A stretch of 64,000 nt of DNA, taken from Saccharothrix saharensis (GTDB lineage Bacteria > Actinomycetota > Actinomycetes > Mycobacteriales > Pseudonocardiaceae). The notes beneath the pieces were generated by a model. The model saw only the letters and a program-made list of their open reading frames with translations. It was not told the DNA's origin and did not search any database. A program made the position numbers and the translations under genes. Shown here in pieces: positions 18,170-26,365 of this stretch (positions are counted from its first letter, which is position 1; each line of letters opens with the position of its first letter). Location: contig NZ_VFPP01000001.1 in the NCBI RefSeq assembly GCF_006716745.1, forward strand, positions 7,327,386 to 7,391,385, written 5' to 3'.

Positions 18170-18239
18170 TGGTCATGCCAGGGTGCCGTTGGGTGATCAC
18201 CCCGATCCCGCCCGCACCCCGCCGCCATAGGTTCACCCC

Positions 18240-19424
18240 GTGACTGGAAAACGCTTGCTCCTGCCCGTCCTGATCGCCGGCGCGACACTCGCGGCCGCCG
18301 CGCCCGCGACGGCCGCCGTGACGTTCGAACTGCCCGCACCCACCGGCCCCCACCGGGTCGGCGTCACCGACCTGCACCTGGTCGACCACACCCGCCCCGA
18401 CCCCTGGCGGCCGGACACCGCCCGGGAACTGATGGTCACCATCCGCTACCCCGCGACACCGAGCCCGGCCGGCGAAGCGCCGTTCATGCCGCCCGCCGTC
18501 GCCGAAGCGGTCGCCGCGAGCGACGCCCGCGCGCTGCGCCTCGACCCCGCCGACCTGGACTACGGCTTCCCCACCCACTCCGTCCCCGACGCGCCCGCCG
18601 TGCCCGGCCGACGGCCCGTCGTGCTCTACTCACCCGGCCGCGGCAACCCCCGCGCCCTCGGCACCAGCCTCTTGGAGCAGTTGGCGAGCAAGGGCTACGT
18701 GGTCGTCGCGATCGACCACACCCACGAACCGCTCGCCGTGCAGTTCCCCGACGGCCGGGTCGCACCGCGCTCCATCCCGCCCATCACGATCGACGTCTCC
18801 AAGCAGATGATGGCGACCCGCGCGCAGGACACCGGTTTCGTCCTGGACCAACTGGACGTACTGGCCGCCGGCGGCAACCCGGACGCGGGCCGCCGCGACC
18901 TGCCCCGGAACCTCGGCCGGTCGCTCGACCTGTCCCGGGTCGGCATGGTCGGGCACTCGGCCGGCGGCTTCACCACCGGCGAGGCCATGCTGACCGACCG
19001 GCGGATCGACGCGGGCGCCAACCTCGACGGCAGCATGGCCTACAACCAGTCCACCGGGGACTTCGGCCGCGTCGCCGACGAAGGCCTGGACCGACCGTTC
19101 CTGCTGATGAGCGCGGGCGACCACAGCGCGGCGTCCGACCTGTCGTGGCAGCGGTTCCTGGCACACCACCGCGGCTGGGTGCGGCAACTGCACCTGCCCG
19201 ACGGCGAGCACTCCTCGTTCACCGACCACCAGTCGCTCGTGCCGCACCTGCGCCTCGACCCGACCGTCACCGCACCCATCGTCGGCACCGTCGACCCCGA
19301 CCGCAGCACCGCCGCCCAACGCGCCTACCTGACCGCGTTCTTCGACCAGCACCTGCGCCACCGACCGCAACGCCTCCTGGAGGGACCGTCCGACCGGCAC
19401 CCCGACGTGCGCTTCCTCGGCTGA
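18240..19424 (+). CDS. Secreted PAF-acetylhydrolase-like lipase/esterase
   Basis: A 394-residue protein with a signal peptide (about residues 1-26, cut after TAA) and an alpha/beta-hydrolase fold resembling bacterial platelet-activating-factor acetylhydrolase-like esterases. The nucleophile elbow is GHSAGG (about residue 240), a downstream Asp is in SAGDHSAASD, and a His is in DGEHSSFTD. It would hydrolyse short-chain esters or phospholipids outside the cell. A GTG start is used. It is convergent with the MFS gene. Confidence 0.8.
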   Translation: MTGKRLLLPVLIAGATLAAAAPATAAVTFELPAPTGPHRVGVTDLHLVDHTRPDPWRPDTARELMVTIRYPATPSPAGEAPFMPPAVAEAVAASDARALRLDPADLDYGFPTHSVPDAPAVPGRRPVVLYSPGRGNPRALGTSLLEQLASKGYVVVAIDHTHEPLAVQFPDGRVAPRSIPPITIDVSKQMMATRAQDTGFVLDQLDVLAAGGNPDAGRRDLPRNLGRSLDLSRVGMVGHSAGGFTTGEAMLTDRRIDAGANLDGSMAYNQSTGDFGRVADEGLDRPFLLMSAGDHSAASDLSWQRFLAHHRGWVRQLHLPDGEHSSFTDHQSLVPHLRLDPTVTAPIVGTVDPDRSTAAQRAYLTAFFDQHLRHRPQRLLEGPSDRHPDVRFLG

Positions 19425-19441
19425 ACCGTCAGCCCCGACCG

Positions 19442-20596
19442 TCAGCCCCGACCGGCGGGCGCCGACCCGACCGGGCGCACGGCCGGAACCAGGGCGAGCG
19501 CCGGGACGAGCAGCAGCGGCACGACGAGCAGGGCGCGCAGGACACCGACGTGGTCACCGAGCAGCCCGACCGCGGGCGGCCCGGCCAGGAACGCGGTGTA
19601 CCCGATGACCGCGACGACACCGACCCGTGCGGCCGCGCGTTCCTCCTCGTCGGCCGCGGCGCTCATGCCGACCGGGAAGCCGAGCGCCGTGCCCAACCCC
19701 CACAACGCCACCCCGCCCACCGCGACCACCGGCTCACCGGACCACACCGCCAGGGCCGTGCCGACGATCGCCGACACCATCGACCCCACCAGCACCGGCG
19801 AGCGCCCCCACCGGTCGAGCGCGACCGTGCCCACCACCCGACCGATGGTCATCGACGTCACGAACACCCCGAACACCACCGCGCCCGCCGCCGCCCCGAA
19901 CGCGTACCCGTCCACGAACGCCACCGCGACCCAGTCGTTCGCCGTGCCCTCCGTGAACGCCAGCACCAGCACCAGCAACCCGATCAGCAACGTGCGCGGT
20001 TCCCGCCAAGCTGCCAGCACACCGCTCTTCGCCGTGCCGGCCGTGCCGTGGCGGAAGGAGCGCGCGGCGACGAACGTGCCGACCACCGTGACGACCGCGA
20101 CACCGGTCAAGTGCACCACCACCGGCAACCGGACCGCCACCGCCGCCGCCACCCCGGCCGCCACCACCGTGCCCGAACTCCAGACCGCGTGGAAGCGCGG
20201 CATGATCGTGCGGCCGATCAGTCGTTCGACGGCGGCGGCTTCGACGTTCATCGCGACGTTGCACGTGCCCGAGCCGTAGCCGAGGAGGAACAAACCGATC
20301 CCCGTCGCCCGCACCGAAGGCCAGACCCCGATCCCCGCACCGACCACCGCCAACCCCGCGGCCACACCGACCGCCGCCCCGCGGACCGCCCGCCGAGCAC
20401 CGAGCCTGTGCGTCACCTCCCCGGCCGTGACCATCGCCAGCACCGCTCCCGCCGACATGGCCAGCAGGAGGAGCCCCAACGCGCCGGCGTCGAGCGCGAG
20501 CGCGTCCTTGGCGGCGGGGACGCGGGCGAACCACGACGCCACCGCCACCCCGTTGAGCCCGAACGTCACCGCGACGCCGATGATCCCCGCCCTCAT
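19442..20596 (-). CDS. MFS transporter
   Basis: A 384-residue major-facilitator protein with about 12 helices. The GTCNVAMNVEA segment after helix 4 and the layout resemble the YbjJ/FucP-like subgroup. The substrate is unknown. It is divergent from a LacI-type regulator, and a perfect LacI-type palindrome lies 66 bp upstream of its ATG, so it is probably controlled by that repressor and may import or export a sugar-like compound. Confidence 0.85.
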   Translation of the reverse strand: MRAGIIGVAVTFGLNGVAVASWFARVPAAKDALALDAGALGLLLLAMSAGAVLAMVTAGEVTHRLGARRAVRGAAVGVAAGLAVVGAGIGVWPSVRATGIGLFLLGYGSGTCNVAMNVEAAAVERLIGRTIMPRFHAVWSSGTVVAAGVAAAVAVRLPVVVHLTGVAVVTVVGTFVAARSFRHGTAGTAKSGVLAAWREPRTLLIGLLVLVLAFTEGTANDWVAVAFVDGYAFGAAAGAVVFGVFVTSMTIGRVVGTVALDRWGRSPVLVGSMVSAIVGTALAVWSGEPVVAVGGVALWGLGTALGFPVGMSAAADEEERAAARVGVVAVIGYTAFLAGPPAVGLLGDHVGVLRALLVVPLLLVPALALVPAVRPVGSAPAGRG

Positions 20597-20661
20597 GACC
20601 CCACCCCTCCCCGTCCCCGTCGCCACCGTGCCGCGACCTCACCACCAACCCGACCTCAAAC

Positions 20662-20677
20662 GTGGAAGCGCTTCCAC
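20662..20677. promoter_or_regulatory. LacI-family operator
   Basis: GTGGAAGCGCTTCCAC is a perfect 16-bp palindrome centred on GC, the normal form of a LacI/GalR-family site. It lies between the divergent MFS gene and lacI-type gene, nearer the MFS gene. Confidence 0.75.
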
Positions 20678-20806
20678 CACAAGCCCGAACCCGGCCCTCG
20701 TTCTGCGATCGAACCCGTTCCCCCCAGCGCCGTCCCCCAGCACCCGGCCTTCGCCCCAGTGCCGAACCGACCCCTGTCCGACCGCGAGGATCGAGTTGAC
20801 TCTCAT

Positions 20807-20842
20807 CCGTGCCCGTGCCCGTGCCCGTGCCCGTGCCCGTGC
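20807..20842. repeat. Hexanucleotide tandem repeat (CCGTGC)6
   Basis: Six exact head-to-tail copies of CCGTGC lie upstream of the lacI-type gene. Such short repeats can change copy number by slippage and alter promoter spacing. Confidence 0.85.
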
Positions 20843-20860
20843 GTGAAGGGCCTCCGCGTA

Positions 20861-20890
20861 CGACACCGACTCCTGCCCCAGTCGGTGTCG
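20861..20890. other. Perfect 11-bp hairpin upstream of lacI-type gene
   Basis: CGACACCGACT and AGTCGGTGTCG pair perfectly around an 8-base loop, about 50 bp before the start codon. There is no T-tract. It may be a regulatory stem or a second operator. Confidence 0.5.
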
Positions 20891-20940
20891 GCTGGCCTGA
20901 TCCGGGCTGATCCGGAAACGGAGCCGGCACACTTGCCACC

Positions 20941-21927
20941 GTGGTCGAACAGCGCCGCGAGGCAACCTTGGCCGACGTCGCCCGCCGGGCCGGCGTCTCC
21001 ATCGCCACCGCATCCCGTGCCCTGACCTCCCGCGGCCCGGCCTCACCCTCCACCCGGGACAAGGTCACCGCCGCCGCCCACGCCCTGGGCTACCTGCCCA
21101 ACCCCGCCGCCCGCGCCCTGGCCACCCGCAGCGGCACCCGGATCGCCATAGCCGTCGCCGGCCACACCGCCCACGTCCTGAACGACCCCTACGTCGCCCG
21201 CGTCACCGCCGCCACCGCCACCGCCGCCGCGTCACGCGAGGTCGGCGTGTCCCTGCACTGGCTGCCCCTGCACGACCCGGCCGAACTGGCCCGCCTGACC
21301 GGGAACCGCGGCATCGGCGGCATCCTCGTGGTCAACCCGACCCCGACGGCCCTGGCCACCACCCCCCACTCCGCCCGCCACCGGATCGCCGCCATCGGCA
21401 ACGGCTCCCGCCACATCGCATCCTTCGACGTCGACAACGCCACCGGCACCACCAACGTCATCCACCACCTGCTCAGCACCGGCCGCCGCCGAATCGCCAT
21501 GATCACGGGCCCCGAGTGGCTCCCCTGCACCCACCGCGCCCTAACCGCCTACCACCACGCGACCACCGAAGCCGGCATCCCACCACGCCACGTCCCCGGC
21601 GACTTCACCGCAGCCCGAGGCGACGCCGTCGCAACCCACATCATGACCCGCTGGCCGGACACCGACGCGATCTTCGCGCTCGGCGACCTGTCAGCGCTGG
21701 GCGCCCTGGACGCCCTCCGCCGCACCGGCGTGCACGTCCCCGGCGACGTCGCGGTGGCGGGCTTCGACGACATCACCTTCGCCGCCCTGAGCCACCCGGC
21801 CCTCACCACGACCACCAACCCGGTCGAATCCATCGCGACCGCTGCCACCACCACACTCCTGGACCGCCGCCCCACAGTCCCGCTGACCTTCTTCCCCTCC
21901 ACGCTGGTGCCGCGGGACAGCACCTGA
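20941..21927 (+). CDS. LacI-family transcriptional regulator
   Basis: A 328-residue repressor. The N-terminal HTH is ATLADVARRAGVSIATASRAL, followed by the hinge helix (NPAARALATR) and a periplasmic-binding-protein-like ligand domain (GTTNVIHHLL, GFDDITFAALSHPALTT). GTG at 20941 gives the standard short lead before the HTH. The operator GTGGAAGCGCTTCCAC in the divergent region is the obvious target. It could also act on the related GGAAAGCGCTTTCC site at 26.2 kb, although the half-sites differ by one base. Confidence 0.9.
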   Translation: MVEQRREATLADVARRAGVSIATASRALTSRGPASPSTRDKVTAAAHALGYLPNPAARALATRSGTRIAIAVAGHTAHVLNDPYVARVTAATATAAASREVGVSLHWLPLHDPAELARLTGNRGIGGILVVNPTPTALATTPHSARHRIAAIGNGSRHIASFDVDNATGTTNVIHHLLSTGRRRIAMITGPEWLPCTHRALTAYHHATTEAGIPPRHVPGDFTAARGDAVATHIMTRWPDTDAIFALGDLSALGALDALRRTGVHVPGDVAVAGFDDITFAALSHPALTTTTNPVESIATAATTTLLDRRPTVPLTFFPSTLVPRDST

Positions 21928-22542
21928 CCGGCTGCGGCGAAGGTTCCGATCGGCCGCTCGTGCCGGGTGGCGGGTGACCCCGGATGACCGGCGACCCCGG
22001 ATGACCGGCGACCCCGGATGGCGGGCAGCCCTGGGTGACGGCCGATCCCCGATGACAGGCGCCCGGTGACAGGCGGCTGGGTGGCGGATGGCTGGCGGTG
22101 ATCGGTTCGGACGGCGCCTCGCCTCGCCTCGGCTCCGCGCTCGCGCTGACCCCTGGTCTGCCCGGCCCCAGGGCCTGCTGGTTCCAGGCCTGCCCGACTC
22201 CCGGTTCGGCGCCGGCATCCTGCTTCGGCGGGTCCGGCTCCAGCCTTCAAGTGAGGTGCCGGCGTCAGCCTTGAGGTGAGGTCTCGGCGTCACGCTCGAA
22301 CCGGAGGTTCGGGGTGCTTGGTCCCCTCCACGCTCGGCCTCAAGGGCACGCCGGGTTTGGCGGTCCCGCCGGGGGTGGAGAAGACGGCAGTGGGGAGGAG
22401 ACGGCGTCGGGGGTTGGGTGCCGGCCTCGTTGTTTCAACCGACGTTCCAGAGTTTCGGTAACGGCGTTTCTGGCGATGGCTCCTTCCGGATTCACCCGTT
22501 CGTGGCCAGGTGAGGAACGATCAGCGCTGGTCAGAGGGCATG
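21928..22542. other. Non-coding stretch with short tandem repeats
   Basis: These 615 bp hold no supported gene. Two exact copies of the 17-mer GGATGACCGGCGACCCC (21982-22015) are flanked by decayed versions on both sides. Around 22245-22290 imperfect GGTGAGGT-type repeats appear. The region separates the lacI gene from the end of the sugar-import operon. Confidence 0.6.
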
Positions 22543-23112
22543 CTAACGAGAGATCGGGTTTTCGGCGAATGTCCGGTTCCGTCGGTCCACCGCGACGGCG
22601 GACATCAGGACGCAGCCGACCATCGGCAGCAGGAGCGGTGGGTGTTGCCAGGTCACGACCAGCAGGACCGCCAGGGACATGACCAGGAGCAGGGAGCCCG
22701 CGAAGTCACGAGCCGCTCGGCGTGCGCCCTCACGCATGACCGAAGGCCACGAGGCCCCCGGCGACCACGAAGCCGCCGCACGGAGAACGACGACCGCCAG
22801 GCCGACCCCCGCCACCGAGCACACCGCGGCCACGTACCCGCCACCCACCACCCGCGTCCGCAGGAACACCACGTCCACCACCAGCACGGCGAACCCGGCG
22901 ACCACCCCGACCGACACCACCCACCCGCCCGGCGACGCCGCCCGCACCCGGCCGAAGAACGACCGCACCGACGTGGTCTCCCCGTCGACGTGCGCCTTGA
23001 TGTGCGCGCACCCGGCCGCCAGGGCCGGCACCAGGGTCACCACCGGCAGGGCCGCCAGCAGCACCAGCAGCCCCGCCATCAGGCACTCGCCGAACAGCGC
23101 GAACCGCCTCAT
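22543..23112 (-). CDS. DUF624 (YesL-like) membrane protein
   Basis: A 189-residue protein with four to five hydrophobic segments. The N-terminus FGECLMAGLLVLLAALP and the AGCAHIKAHVDGETTSVRSF motif are typical of DUF624/YesL. These proteins accompany carbohydrate ABC importers and have no defined biochemical role. Its ATG overlaps the stop of the upstream permease by four bases (ATGA), so it is the last gene of the import operon. Confidence 0.8.
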   Translation of the reverse strand: MRRFALFGECLMAGLLVLLAALPVVTLVPALAAGCAHIKAHVDGETTSVRSFFGRVRAASPGGWVVSVGVVAGFAVLVVDVVFLRTRVVGGGYVAAVCSVAGVGLAVVVLRAAASWSPGASWPSVMREGARRAARDFAGSLLLVMSLAVLLVVTWQHPPLLLPMVGCVLMSAVAVDRRNRTFAENPISR

Positions 23113-23945
23113 CCCTTCAACCCCGACGTCGACACGCCCTCCACCAGGAACCGCTGGAAGAACAGGAAGAACAGGATCACCGGCACCAGCGCCAGCATCG
23201 ACATCGCCATCAACGCCCCGAAGTCCGAACCCGTCGTCTCGTCGATGAACAACTGCAACGCCAACGGCAGCGGGTACTTGTCCGGGGTGCTCAGGTAGAT
23301 CAACGGCCCGAAGAAGTCGTTCCAGCTCCAGATGAACGTGAAGATCGCCGTCGTGATCAGCGCCGGCCGGCACAGCGGCAGGATGATGTGCCAGAACACC
23401 GTCCAGTGCCCGGCCCCGTCGATCTTGGCCGACTCGTCCAGCTCACGCGGCAGCTGCCGGATGAACTGCACGATCAGGAACACGAAGAACGCCTCCGACG
23501 CCAGGAACTTGCCCGCCAGCAGCGGCACGTAGGTGTCGATCAGGTCCAGGTTCTGGAACACCACGTACTGCGGGATGATCAGCACGTGGAACGGCAGCAG
23601 CAGCGTCGCGATCATGATCGCGAACAGCACCGTCCGACCGCGGAACCGCAGGCGGGCGAACGCGTAGGCCGCCAGCGCCGACGACGCGACCGTGCCCACC
23701 ACCGACAGCACCGCCAGCACGGCCGAGTTCCAGAAGAACCGGCCGACGCCGACACCGACCACGCCCTCGAACACCCGCTCGTAGTTCGCGAGCGTCGGCG
23801 CGGTCGGCAACAGCTGCAGGCTGCCCACGATCGCCTCGGACGGTTTGAACGTCGCCGCCGCCACCCACACGATCGGGTACAGCACGATCGCGAGCAGCGC
23901 CAGCACGCCGACGTGCCACGCCACCCTGCCCCACGGCCGCCTCAT
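23109..23945 (-). CDS. Carbohydrate ABC transporter permease (MalG-like)
   Basis: A 278-residue inner-membrane permease with six helices. The EAA loop reads ELDESAKIDGAGHWTVFWHIILPLCRPAL, the contact site for the ATPase. It starts with ATG overlapping the stop of the MalF-like gene (ATGA). Together with the upstream permease and binding protein it forms a CUT1 importer. The family takes up oligosaccharides; the neighbouring GH43 genes suggest arabino-oligosaccharides. Confidence 0.9.
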   Translation of the reverse strand: MRRPWGRVAWHVGVLALLAIVLYPIVWVAAATFKPSEAIVGSLQLLPTAPTLANYERVFEGVVGVGVGRFFWNSAVLAVLSVVGTVASSALAAYAFARLRFRGRTVLFAIMIATLLLPFHVLIIPQYVVFQNLDLIDTYVPLLAGKFLASEAFFVFLIVQFIRQLPRELDESAKIDGAGHWTVFWHIILPLCRPALITTAIFTFIWSWNDFFGPLIYLSTPDKYPLPLALQLFIDETTGSDFGALMAMSMLALVPVILFFLFFQRFLVEGVSTSGLKG

Positions 23946-24913
23946 CGCTTGTCCCCCGAGTCGCCGGAGTAGAAGACCCACCCGCGTGCCGTGCGGAACA
24001 GGAACACGGTGACCAGGCCGACGCCCAGCAGCAGCATCCACGCCATGGCCGACGCGTAGCCCATCCGGTAGTCGCCGAAGCCCCGGTCGAACAGGTAGAT
24101 CGTGTAGAACAGCGTGCTGCCCGCCGGCTGCCCGTTCGGCCCGCCCACGACGTACGCCGACGTGAACACCTGGAAGGCGTTGATCGTCTCCAGCAGCAGG
24201 TTGAAGAACAGCACCGGCGAGATCATCGGCAGCGTGATCGACCAGAACCGCCGCGCCCGACCGGCGCCGTCGACCTCGGCCGCCTCGTACAGCTCCCGGG
24301 GCACCTGCTTCAACCCGGCCAGGAAGATCACCATCGGCGCGCCGAGCTGCCACGTCGCCAGCAGCACCAGCATCATCAGCGAGAAGTCCGGGTTGCCCGC
24401 CCAGCCGCCGGTGTCGATGCCGAACCGCAGCAACAGCTGGTCGACCACCGAGTCGTCGCTGAACATCATCTTCCACACGATCGCGACGCCGACGCTGCCG
24501 CCGATGAGCGACGGCCCGTAGAACGCCGCCCGGTAGAAGCCCTGGCCCGCCCGCTTGCTGTTGAGCAGCATGGCCACGGCCAGCGCCGCGACCAGCTTGA
24601 TCGGCACGGCCAGCGCCACGTAGATGGCCGTCACCTGGACCGACCGCAGCCACCGCGCGTCGGTGAACATCCGCTGGTAGTTCTCCAGGCCGATCCACGT
24701 CGGCGTGTTGAACAGGTCGTAGTCGGTGAACGAGAGGTACAGCGAGGTCGCCATCGGCCCGAGGGTCAGCAGGACGATCCCGATGATCCACGGCGACAGG
24801 AACAGGTACCCCGCCAGGCCGTCACCGGGCAGGCGGGTCCGCCTGCGCGGACCCGGCCCCCGGTCGACGGCGACCTCGGCGCGCCGGTCCGGCGCGATCG
24901 TCGCCCGGCTCAC
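23942..24913 (-). CDS. Carbohydrate ABC transporter permease (MalF-like)
   Basis: A 323-residue permease with a basic N-terminal tail, six helices and the EAA motif ELYEAAEVDGAGRARRFWSITLP. The GTG start overlaps the stop of the binding-protein gene (GTGA). It pairs with the MalG-like protein. No ATPase gene lies in the operon; actinomycete CUT1 systems commonly share the ATPase MsiK encoded elsewhere. Confidence 0.9.
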   Translation of the reverse strand: MSRATIAPDRRAEVAVDRGPGPRRRTRLPGDGLAGYLFLSPWIIGIVLLTLGPMATSLYLSFTDYDLFNTPTWIGLENYQRMFTDARWLRSVQVTAIYVALAVPIKLVAALAVAMLLNSKRAGQGFYRAAFYGPSLIGGSVGVAIVWKMMFSDDSVVDQLLLRFGIDTGGWAGNPDFSLMMLVLLATWQLGAPMVIFLAGLKQVPRELYEAAEVDGAGRARRFWSITLPMISPVLFFNLLLETINAFQVFTSAYVVGGPNGQPAGSTLFYTIYLFDRGFGDYRMGYASAMAWMLLLGVGLVTVFLFRTARGWVFYSGDSGDKR

Positions 24914-26178
24914 GACCCGAGGGTCTCTTCGGCCTCGGTGAAGAACTGCTCGACCGCCTCGTCCACGGAGATGCGGCCGTACTGCAGTTCCTCGGTGATG
25001 CGGATGAACGCCTGCTCCAACGTGCCGGCGCCCTTCGGCGGCGCGGGAGGCGTCTTCCCGAACTCGTCCTTCAGCTCGTCCTCGTACGCCGCCACGGCGG
25101 CCAGCGGCCCTTCGAGCTGCGCCGCGGCGCGCTGCGCGTTCGTCGGCGGCAGACCCCGGTTCGCGCCGAAGATCTTGCCGACCTCCGGGTCGTTGACCAT
25201 GAACGACACGAGCTTCGCCGCCGCCGCCGGGTGCTCGCTCTTCTGCGACACGCTCAGCAGCATCGACGGCTTGAGGTACTGCCCGGAGGTGCCCGACTCG
25301 TCGGTCGGCACCGGGCCCAGCTTCAAGCCCGGGTTCCCCTTGGCGTAGCGGGCCATGAAGTTGTCCCAGCCGAGGTCGCCGGCGACCAGGTTCTGCTCGA
25401 GCGCGTGCGCGGGCTTGATCTGCACGCCCTTCTCGATCGGCAGCACGGTCTTGGCGTCCGCGAGGTCCTTGCCCTCCTGCATGAACTCCTTCAACCGCGC
25501 CTTGTCGAAGCCGAGCTCGCCGTCCTCGGTGTAGAGCAGCTTGCCCTCCTGGCGCAGCTGGAGCTCCAGGTTGTAGTAGCTGCCGACGTAGTTGCCGCCG
25601 CCGGACACCCCGGTCTTCTCCGCGATCGCCTTGACGGCGGCGCGGTAGTCGTCCCAGGTCCAGCCCTCCTTCGGTTCCTCGACGCCGGCCTGCGCGAACA
25701 GCGCGGGGCTGTAGATGTAGCCCCAGGTGTTGCCGCCGGTGGGCACGCCGTACAGCTTGCCGTCGATCTCGCCCGCGCCCTTGAGACCGGTCAGCAGGTC
25801 CCCGAGTTCGAGGTTCTTGCCTTCCTGCTTCTTCAGGTCGTAGAGCGCGTTGCGGTCGGCGTACTCGCGGATGTAGGCGAAGTCCATCTGGAGCACGTCC
25901 GGTGCGTTGCCGCCCGCCGTCTCGGTGGCCATCTTCTGCCAGTACGCCTCGAACTCCTGGAAGCTCGGCGTGACCTTGATGTCGGGGTTCTTGCTCTGGA
26001 AGAGGTCGATCGCCTTCTGCATCAACTCGGCGCGCTCGGCGTTCCCCCACCACGAGAACCGCAGCGTGGCGGGACCGGCCTGGGTCTCGTCGCCGCCGCC
26101 ACCGCCGCTGCCGCACGCGACGGCCAGCAGCGCGACCAACGACGTCGCCAGGACTCTGAAACGTTTCAGGGCACCCAT
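24910..26178 (-). CDS. Sugar-binding lipoprotein of ABC importer
   Basis: A 422-residue extracellular solute-binding protein (family 1). The signal peptide ends in the lipobox LLAVAC, with a glycine-rich linker after the lipid-modified Cys. The body shows the usual ...LRFSWWGNAERAELMQKAIDLFQ start and GVPTGGNTWGYIYSPALF ligand-loop region. ATG at 26178 follows GGAGGA. It is the first gene of a four-gene operon in which every junction overlaps by four bases. A LacI-type palindrome lies 51 bp upstream and another inside codons 4-8. Confidence 0.92.
   Translation of the reverse strand: MGALKRFRVLATSLVALLAVACGSGGGGGDETQAGPATLRFSWWGNAERAELMQKAIDLFQSKNPDIKVTPSFQEFEAYWQKMATETAGGNAPDVLQMDFAYIREYADRNALYDLKKQEGKNLELGDLLTGLKGAGEIDGKLYGVPTGGNTWGYIYSPALFAQAGVEEPKEGWTWDDYRAAVKAIAEKTGVSGGGNYVGSYYNLELQLRQEGKLLYTEDGELGFDKARLKEFMQEGKDLADAKTVLPIEKGVQIKPAHALEQNLVAGDLGWDNFMARYAKGNPGLKLGPVPTDESGTSGQYLKPSMLLSVSQKSEHPAAAAKLVSFMVNDPEVGKIFGANRGLPPTNAQRAAAQLEGPLAAVAAYEDELKDEFGKTPPAPPKGAGTLEQAFIRITEELQYGRISVDEAVEQFFTEAEETLGS
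26156..26169. promoter_or_regulatory. Intragenic palindrome CTGAAACGTTTCAG
   Basis: A perfect 14-bp palindrome with the CG centre of LacI-family operators falls within codons 4-8 of the binding-protein gene. The LKRF codons there are used in other lipoprotein signal peptides too, so the fit may be partly forced by coding. As a roadblock site it would complement the upstream operator. Confidence 0.45.
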
Positions 26179-26228
26179 TCGGTTCCTCCGGTTCCGACCG
26201 CTTCGTGACGGGACGCGCGGTGCAGAGG

Positions 26229-26242
26229 GGAAAGCGCTTTCC
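26229..26242. promoter_or_regulatory. LacI-type operator of the sugar importer operon
   Basis: GGAAAGCGCTTTCC is a perfect palindrome with the GC-centred LacI core, 51 bp upstream of the binding-protein ATG. It is where a repressor would block the importer promoter. Confidence 0.75.
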
Positions 26243-26365
26243 GGGAGGCTACGAGCAGGTTGCGCCAACGTCAATGCCCACTTTGGCGGCCGTGCGGTTG
26301 CGGGTCTGCCGCCGTCCCCGCCCGCCGCTGCCCTCGGCGGACGGGGACGGACGACCGGTCGGCGC

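Larger units (their letters stand above)
20597..20940. other. Divergent MFS/LacI control region
   Basis: These 344 bp carry the LacI operator (20662-20677), six perfect copies of the hexamer CCGTGC (20807-20842) and an 11-bp perfect hairpin (20861-20890). No gene is apparent. Confidence 0.6.

Noticed and set aside
20807-20842. Hexamer tract considered as a CRISPR-like or coding repeat
   Set aside because: There are no spacers and the unit is 6 bp, so it is a simple tandem repeat. The Arg-Ala coding read-through is incidental.
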